Shown piece by piece: positions 23,393-26,204 of a DNA stretch of 26,204 nt. The notes below the pieces were generated by a model that had not been told where the DNA came from, did not search any database, and saw only the letters and a list, made by a program, of their open reading frames with translations. Source of the DNA: an uncultured Porphyromonadaceae bacterium (GTDB taxonomy: Bacteria > Bacteroidota > Bacteroidia > Bacteroidales > Muribaculaceae); the NCBI GenBank assembly GCA_902491625.1, contig CABUIO010000028.1:1-26204 (forward strand). Reading direction: 5' to 3'. Position 1 is the first letter of the stretch. Each line of letters opens with the position of its first letter. A program made the position numbers and the translations under genes.

Positions 23393-24256
23393 ATGAAGAA
23401 GAGATTATTGACATCATTATTTGCCATTTCGTCAGCGGCAGTGCTGAGTGCGGCTCCTGCTGTTGAGGAGCCAGTAGACACGGTACTCGATGTCCGCAAT
23501 GCAGACATTGTGGTCAGTCAGGATGAAGATGGGCTCACCATTGACGTGAAACCGGAAAATGGCGAGGCCACAGCCTACGTCTATCCTTACGCCGAGGGCA
23601 CGACATATGCCGTAGAACGCACATACACCAATCCTGCGACGATTTTCAGCCGCCATAATTTCTCGATCGGTTTTTCAGGATTTTCCGTCGGTTTCGTCAA
23701 GGCTCTCGACGCTCCCCGGGGCATGGGGCAGGAGATGGGAAAGAGCATGGAATTCTCGCTCGACCAGATCCTGAGTTTCCAGTGGCATCTTCCCGGCCAC
23801 CGCGACATGCTCGCCATAGGCATCGGCGTGGACTGGCGCAACTACAGGATGACTGACTCACAGCGTTTCATGCTTCGCGACAAGGTCGTGAAGGTCGAAG
23901 GCTGGGAAGAGGGACAGAATCCTGTCGATTCGCGCCTCAAGACCTTCGGTCTGCAATTTCCTGTCAGCTATGTCCACACCTTCAACAGCTACGCCAAGGT
24001 CGGACTTGCCGTGATAATGAATGTCAACACCTACGGAAGCCTCAAGAGCCACTACACCGACACTGAGGGAAAGAAGTTCGAGACATTCCAGAAATGCTCC
24101 GGCGAGATCAACCGATTTACGGTCGATTTCAAGGCTACAGTGCAGTTCTGTCCTTTCGTCGCTCTCTATTGCAAGTATTCTCCGATGAAGGTTTTCAAGA
24201 AAGAACGCGGACCTGAATTCACGCCGTTGTCCGCCGGATTCACTTTCTTTTACTGA
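23393..24256 (+). CDS. Outer-membrane beta-barrel protein (tandem pair, second)
   Basis: This 287-residue exported protein begins with a signal peptide (MKKRLLTSLFAISSAAVLSAAPA). It then has a short module DIVVSQDEDGLTIDVKPENG, comparable to that in the preceding gene, and a barrel ending PLSAGFTFFY. The C-terminus KYSPMKVFKKERGPEFTPLSAGFTFFY aligns with that of its neighbour (KxSPM...GP...LSxG...F). An ancient tandem duplication is likely, because the remainder has diverged strongly. The function is unknown, and the surface-exposed loops may differ in binding partners. Confidence 0.75.
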   Translation: MKKRLLTSLFAISSAAVLSAAPAVEEPVDTVLDVRNADIVVSQDEDGLTIDVKPENGEATAYVYPYAEGTTYAVERTYTNPATIFSRHNFSIGFSGFSVGFVKALDAPRGMGQEMGKSMEFSLDQILSFQWHLPGHRDMLAIGIGVDWRNYRMTDSQRFMLRDKVVKVEGWEEGQNPVDSRLKTFGLQFPVSYVHTFNSYAKVGLAVIMNVNTYGSLKSHYTDTEGKKFETFQKCSGEINRFTVDFKATVQFCPFVALYCKYSPMKVFKKERGPEFTPLSAGFTFFY

Positions 24257-24331
24257 TACCGAGCCAGCATCTCAACCTTTGCGCCGAAGCGGATGTTAGT
24301 TAGGTATAAACGCATTCATCCGCACGACGCT

Positions 24332-25378
24332 ATGAGGAAGAGACTGACAACATGGATTAAATACATCATACGCTACGGGCTTCCTATGGCCTGTAGCGTT
24401 TTGCTTATCGTCTGGCTTTTCCGGAAAGTGGATTTCCAACAGATGATGGACATTATCCGACATGGAGTGAACTATTGGTGGATACTCCTGATGATGGCCC
24501 TGACTGTCTTTTCCCATATCATCCGCGGATACCGTTGGGGAATGCAGCTTTCGGCCGCAGGCATCGACACGCCGATAGGAGTGAGGTGCGTCGCCGTCTT
24601 CGGCAACTACTCCCTGAATCTCGTCGTGCCGAAACTCGGCGAGGTGTGGCGTCCGCTCTATATAGCACGTACAGCAAGGGCTCCGTTCTCAAAAGTGCTC
24701 GGTTCCCTTCTCGGCGACCGTGCGTGCGACGGTCTCACGGTTCTCTGTCTGATAGCGATGACCTTCATATTGACTTCGGCCGATATCGAGGAATTTGCAA
24801 CACGCTACTCCATAGGACGCGATGTAGCGGACATTGTCGACAAACCCTTGCTGTGGTGTTCCATATTTCTCATAGCCGGAGTGCTGTGGAGTATATTTCA
24901 TTTCTTTGGCAGACTGAAAATCATCCGCGAGACAGAAGGGTCGCTCGATAAATGCTGGCAAGGCTTCAAGGCGCTTGCCTCAATGCGGCATAAAGGTCGT
25001 TTCCTGATCTATACCCTTGGCATCTGGGTTTGCTATTTCCTTCAGGTCTATGTCTGCTTCTTCGCCTTTCCTTTCACCGATGCTCTTGTGCATCAGCCCC
25101 ACAGCGCATTCGGGCTTATGCCGGCGCTTGTGGCATTTGTCTTCTCTACGATCTCGATGGCCATACCCAGCAACGGCGGACTCGGACCCTGGAACCTGGC
25201 CATCATCTTCGGGCTTTCACTTTTCGGCGTGGAGCGGACCGAAGCCACGGCATTCTCCATGCTGGTCTGGGCAGCACAGTCACTCACTCTCGTTCTCCTC
25301 GGCATTTATTCCGTCATCTTTATCCTCTCGGGCCGCGACAAAGGCCTTTCCTCCTACCATCCCGCGTCTGAAAAATGA
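24332..25378 (+). CDS. Flippase-like membrane protein (UPF0104 / LPG synthase TM domain)
   Basis: From the ATG at 24332 the product is 348 residues with about eight transmembrane segments. It shows the family signatures IRGYRWGMQLSAAG, NYSLNLVVPKLGEVWRPLYIARTARAPFSKVLGSLLGDRACDGL and IPSNGGLGPWNLAIIFGL. This is the flippase-like domain found alone in YbhN/UPF0104 proteins and fused to a synthase domain in MprF, proposed to move lipid-linked molecules across the inner membrane. An upstream in-frame ATG at 24293 adds 13 residues (MLVRYKRIHPHDA), which are not hydrophobic. I prefer 24332 because MRKRLTTWIKYIIRYG is a normal cytoplasmic start. The gene follows the barrel pair by 75 bases. Confidence 0.85.
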   Translation: MRKRLTTWIKYIIRYGLPMACSVLLIVWLFRKVDFQQMMDIIRHGVNYWWILLMMALTVFSHIIRGYRWGMQLSAAGIDTPIGVRCVAVFGNYSLNLVVPKLGEVWRPLYIARTARAPFSKVLGSLLGDRACDGLTVLCLIAMTFILTSADIEEFATRYSIGRDVADIVDKPLLWCSIFLIAGVLWSIFHFFGRLKIIRETEGSLDKCWQGFKALASMRHKGRFLIYTLGIWVCYFLQVYVCFFAFPFTDALVHQPHSAFGLMPALVAFVFSTISMAIPSNGGLGPWNLAIIFGLSLFGVERTEATAFSMLVWAAQSLTLVLLGIYSVIFILSGRDKGLSSYHPASEK

Positions 25379-25478
25379 AAAAAACGTCGTATCGTCCTTG
25401 CAACCTGAAAATTCCAGAAAAAGATATGAAATGCAATAAAATATTTTTCGGAATGTTGTGCAATATCTTGAAATGATG
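25379..25478. other. Gap after the flippase gene
   Basis: This is an A/T-rich gap of 100 bases with no gene and no obvious terminator. It leads into the promoter at 25454-25486. Confidence 0.5.
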
Positions 25479-25486
25479 TAATTTTG
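25454..25486 (+). promoter_or_regulatory. Promoter of the LRR-protein leader
   Basis: A GTTG box (25454-25457) and TAATTTTG (25479-25486) are 21 bases apart, close to the Bacteroidetes consensus. The predicted start is near 25493, giving about 370 bases of leader before the ATG at 25866. Confidence 0.62.
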
Positions 25487-25492
25487 CGGTGC

Positions 25493-25806
25493 CGAACGCA
25501 CAGCAGAGGCCCGTTTGCGGGCAGTTGTGTGGCGGGTTTAAAATATTAAGAAGCGTTTACTTGACGCTCTTTTCTTGACGTTCAGAAACTTCGCAACTTT
25601 CTATATCGTAGTCAGGAAACAGAGACAGAAGTAGACGTCTTGGGTGGATATGACACTAATGTCTGTGTCGGCGCGGGAGTGCCGGCCATCGGACATGCTT
25701 TCATATTCCGCGTGAGGCCTCTGCAAACTGTCCGTTCTACTACGATGGGCAATGCGAAGGCCTCTGAATGCGGAATGGACAAATCAGTATGACCTCGCGC
25801 TTTTTT
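25493..25806 (+). ncRNA. Structured leader / candidate attenuator RNA
   Basis: Starting near 25493, the RNA would fold GCCCG/CGGGC inside a CACAGC/GTTGTG stem (25500-25530). An AGCGT/ACGCT hairpin (25552-25568) with CTTTTCTT beyond it follows, then GACAC/GTGTC (25652-25669). A long interrupted stem comes next: ATTCCGC (25705-25711) with GCGGAAT (25770-25776), and GAGGCCT (25714-25720) with AGGCCTC (25758-25764). The segment GCGTGAGG (25710-25717) can instead pair with CCTCGCGC (25793-25800), directly before TTTTTT (25801-25806). These folds exclude each other, as in an attenuator. I cannot assign an Rfam family. A free-standing small RNA is the alternative. Confidence 0.5.
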
Positions 25807-25865
25807 ATTTGTCGTAATTAGTAAAAACAACTTAACTAACCAACAAACAATAAATTAATTACAAC

Positions 25866-26204
25866 ATGTTTAACAATTACATCCCATTGAAATTTTTGGG
25901 AGCGCGGAGCGTGTGGCGTCTTTTGACGGCATTGCTCTTTCTCCTGCCGCTGATCGCCCCACAGGCCTTCGCACAACTTAAGATGGTTCATATCTATCCC
26001 TTGACGTATTCTCTTGATGATGAGAAGAAAGAGGCAAAGGTGTGGGGATTGCAGGCTGATTTCAGTACTTTTAATAATCTGAGTATCCCATCCTACATCC
26101 AGACATCAGATGGTGTATATGATGTTACATCTATCAAGGAGTTTGCTTTTAGCGACGGTAGTAAAGGTAAGTTGACCGGTACGCTTACGTTGCCTTTTTC
26201 AATT
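25866..26204 (+). CDS. Secreted BspA-like leucine-rich repeat protein (start only)
   Basis: An open frame begins at the ATG at 25866 and has no stop before the window ends (113 codons). The first ~38 residues are a long signal peptide (basic start, then VWRLLTALLFLLPLIAP, cleavage near AFA-Q). The remainder, LSIPSYIQTSDGVYDVTSIKEFAFSDGSKGKLTGTLTLPFSI, reads like the first LRR_5 (BspA/Treponema) repeat, where the consensus is IP......Y.VTSI...AF. Such proteins are surface-exposed adhesion or host-interaction factors. Its base composition looks more A/T-rich than the preceding genes. No promoter lies between the leader's T6 tract and the ATG, so expression should depend on reading through that tract. 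Confidence 0.75.
   Translation, partial: MFNNYIPLKFLGARSVWRLLTALLFLLPLIAPQAFAQLKMVHIYPLTYSLDDEKKEAKVWGLQADFSTFNNLSIPSYIQTSDGVYDVTSIKEFAFSDGSKGKLTGTLTLPFSI

Noticed and set aside
25612..25830. A 72-codon minus-strand frame in the LRR leader
   Set aside because: It lies antisense to a structured leader and crosses its paired segments and T6 tract. The coding potential is not convincing.

Overview
The window looks like chromosomal DNA from a Bacteroidales bacterium, probably a gut lineage near Muribaculaceae. The order is supported by the TTTG / TANNTTTG promoter pattern, the Bacteroidetes-type ~286-residue primary sigma factor, the L28-L33-DUF4295 cluster, and the families DUF3108, TamB (DUF490), YbdG-like MscS and BspA-like LRR. 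The family-level placement is an impression only. Nearly all of it is housekeeping DNA. There is no prophage, CRISPR array, tRNA or rRNA that I can see.

Layout. 249-1109 prmA; 1501-2991 a DegP/HtrA protease; 3248-6079 an M16 zinc peptidase. On the minus strand, 6353-6985 carries L28, L33 and a 49-residue DUF4295 protein, and 7191-9011 carries tsaD followed by a short CinA/PncC protein. From a divergent promoter at about 9431-9482, tamB (9533-14068) runs right, followed closely by a GH13 amylase (14092-15798). Then come prs (15874-16818) and a YbdG-like MscS channel (17147-18649). On the minus strand, 18684-21030 holds two nearly identical primary-type sigma-70 genes with a small outer-membrane protein gene between them, and 21545-22321 is a DUF3108 protein. 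On the plus strand, 22451-24256 holds two related beta-barrel proteins, 24332-25378 a flippase-like membrane protein, and from 25866 a secreted LRR (BspA-like) protein begins that runs off the window behind a long structured leader.

The most unusual content is between the genes. Five dispersed elements share a palindromic heart (TAGCCCGCTA) with conserved flanks, framed by outer inverted arms whose sequence differs between copies. Two are ~194-bp MITE-like copies (1301-1493 and 16953-17147) with 21-bp terminal inverted repeats. Two others are a perfectly identical 192-bp inverted pair (53-244 and 9016-9207). A third relative (9208-9347) is fused to the second of that pair. Four of the five stop 0-7 nt before a start codon (prmA, degP, tsaD, mscS), so these elements form the immediate 5' leaders of essential or stress genes. 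The inverted pair could in principle flip the 8.8 kb between them and exchange the upstream regions of prmA and tsaD.

Other points worth a look are the duplicated sigma factor, in which one copy has lost the conserved acidic residue of region 2.2 while its DNA-reading helices are unchanged, and a possible attenuator upstream of the LRR gene with mutually exclusive stems ending in a T6 tract.
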